A stretch of DNA of 64,000 nucleotides from NCBI GenBank assembly GCA_013396995.1, contig VWZP01010715.1, positions 310,001 to 374,000 on the forward strand, given 5' to 3'. The translations under genes and the position numbers were made by a program. The stretch's first letter is position 1; every line of letters begins with the position of its first letter. Below are positions 63,801 through 64,000 of the stretch, piece by piece. The notes under the pieces are model-generated. The model had not been told where the DNA came from. It saw only the letters and a list, made by a program, of their open reading frames with translations, and did not search any database. Origin of the DNA: Dicaeum eximium (lineage: Eukaryota; Chordata; Aves; Passeriformes; Dicaeidae).

Positions 63801-64000
63801 AGAACTTTTTCCAGTATAAGCATATCAAAAAAGAACAGCTTTCTCTATTATTTTCGAAAGGCAAGTCAAGCATACCAACTACTCAGAGAAAAAAACATAA
63901 TTTTCCCCTCAACTTACCCTTGTTATTTAAAACAAAGTACATTGACAGAAGAATTTGGAAATTCTTAAAAAGGTGACTGTGCTCCAATGATATTCAGTGA
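60813..64000 (-). other. BRD1: BRD1 upstream intron (partial), no exon seen
   Basis: Sequence upstream of the first visible exon. I found no minus-strand exon encoding PHD-finger cysteines or other BRPF sequence, so the preceding exon lies beyond the window. It holds an LTR 3'-end fragment at about 63476-63541 and one undetermined base at 63482. The rest is AT-rich and featureless. Confidence 0.75.
63476..63541 (+). mobile_element. LTR 3'-end fragment related to the solo LTR at 54034
   Basis: CCGCC, then ACTGGTCCAGAGTGGCTGTC, TCTGCGTGTTCGTGTCGCGC and TCTCTAATGACA align by eye with the last ~65 bp of the LTR ending at 54344 (CCGCC, CTAGTCCAGTG, TCTCTCTGCTGTTCGTGTCA, CACTAATAACA). The rest of the LTR could not be traced upstream. 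The single N lies inside the fragment. Confidence 0.5.

Noticed and set aside
1..64000. CRISPR arrays, tRNA/rRNA genes, bacterial operons or phage genes
   Set aside because: No regularly spaced repeats, tRNA-like folds, ribosome-binding sites or dense coding were seen. The sequence is vertebrate.

Overview
The window is nuclear DNA from a vertebrate, almost certainly a bird. Reasons: AT-rich non-coding sequence, genes split by long GT-AG introns, abundant CR1 LINE fragments with avian-type 3' ends, and LTRs plus an internal block that match avian ERVL-type elements as I remember them. I cannot fix the species. No bacterial or phage feature, CRISPR array, tRNA or rRNA is visible.

The only protein-coding gene I can support is BRD1 (BRPF2), on the minus strand. 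Eleven coding exons lie between 60812 and 24919. All junction phases agree, and together they encode the C-terminal 729 residues: the ING5/MEAF6-docking domain II, the bromodomain, a basic and acidic linker, the PWWP domain and the natural stop. The N-terminal part (MYST-HAT-binding region and PHD-zinc knuckle-PHD module, roughly 460 residues by comparison with the human long isoform) should lie beyond 64000. Exon 6 holds an in-frame internal 3' splice site that explains the known short and long BRD1 isoforms.

Layout: 1-23642 is gene-poor intergenic DNA downstream of BRD1. It holds one CR1 tail (4669-5374), a composite GGTT/TTTTG microsatellite (10747-10848), an ERVL-like internal block (13178-14000) and an old ERVL-type LTR (16508-16866). 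23643-24918 is the putative BRD1 3' UTR. 24919-60812 is BRD1, with introns carrying CR1 fragments and LTRs. 60813-64000 is part of a further upstream intron with an LTR 3'-end fragment and one ambiguous base.

The most instructive local structure is a nested insertion in intron 2: a 311-bp solo LTR flanked by a perfect 6-bp target duplication (GTGGGC) sits inside a CR1 element. Every transposable element I could orient reads on the + strand, so those inside BRD1 are antisense to the gene. I found no convincing new biological system. The points worth checking are the conserved isoform switch, possible antisense LTR promoters, and an L2/CR1-like reverse-transcriptase C-terminus remnant at about 39610-39789.
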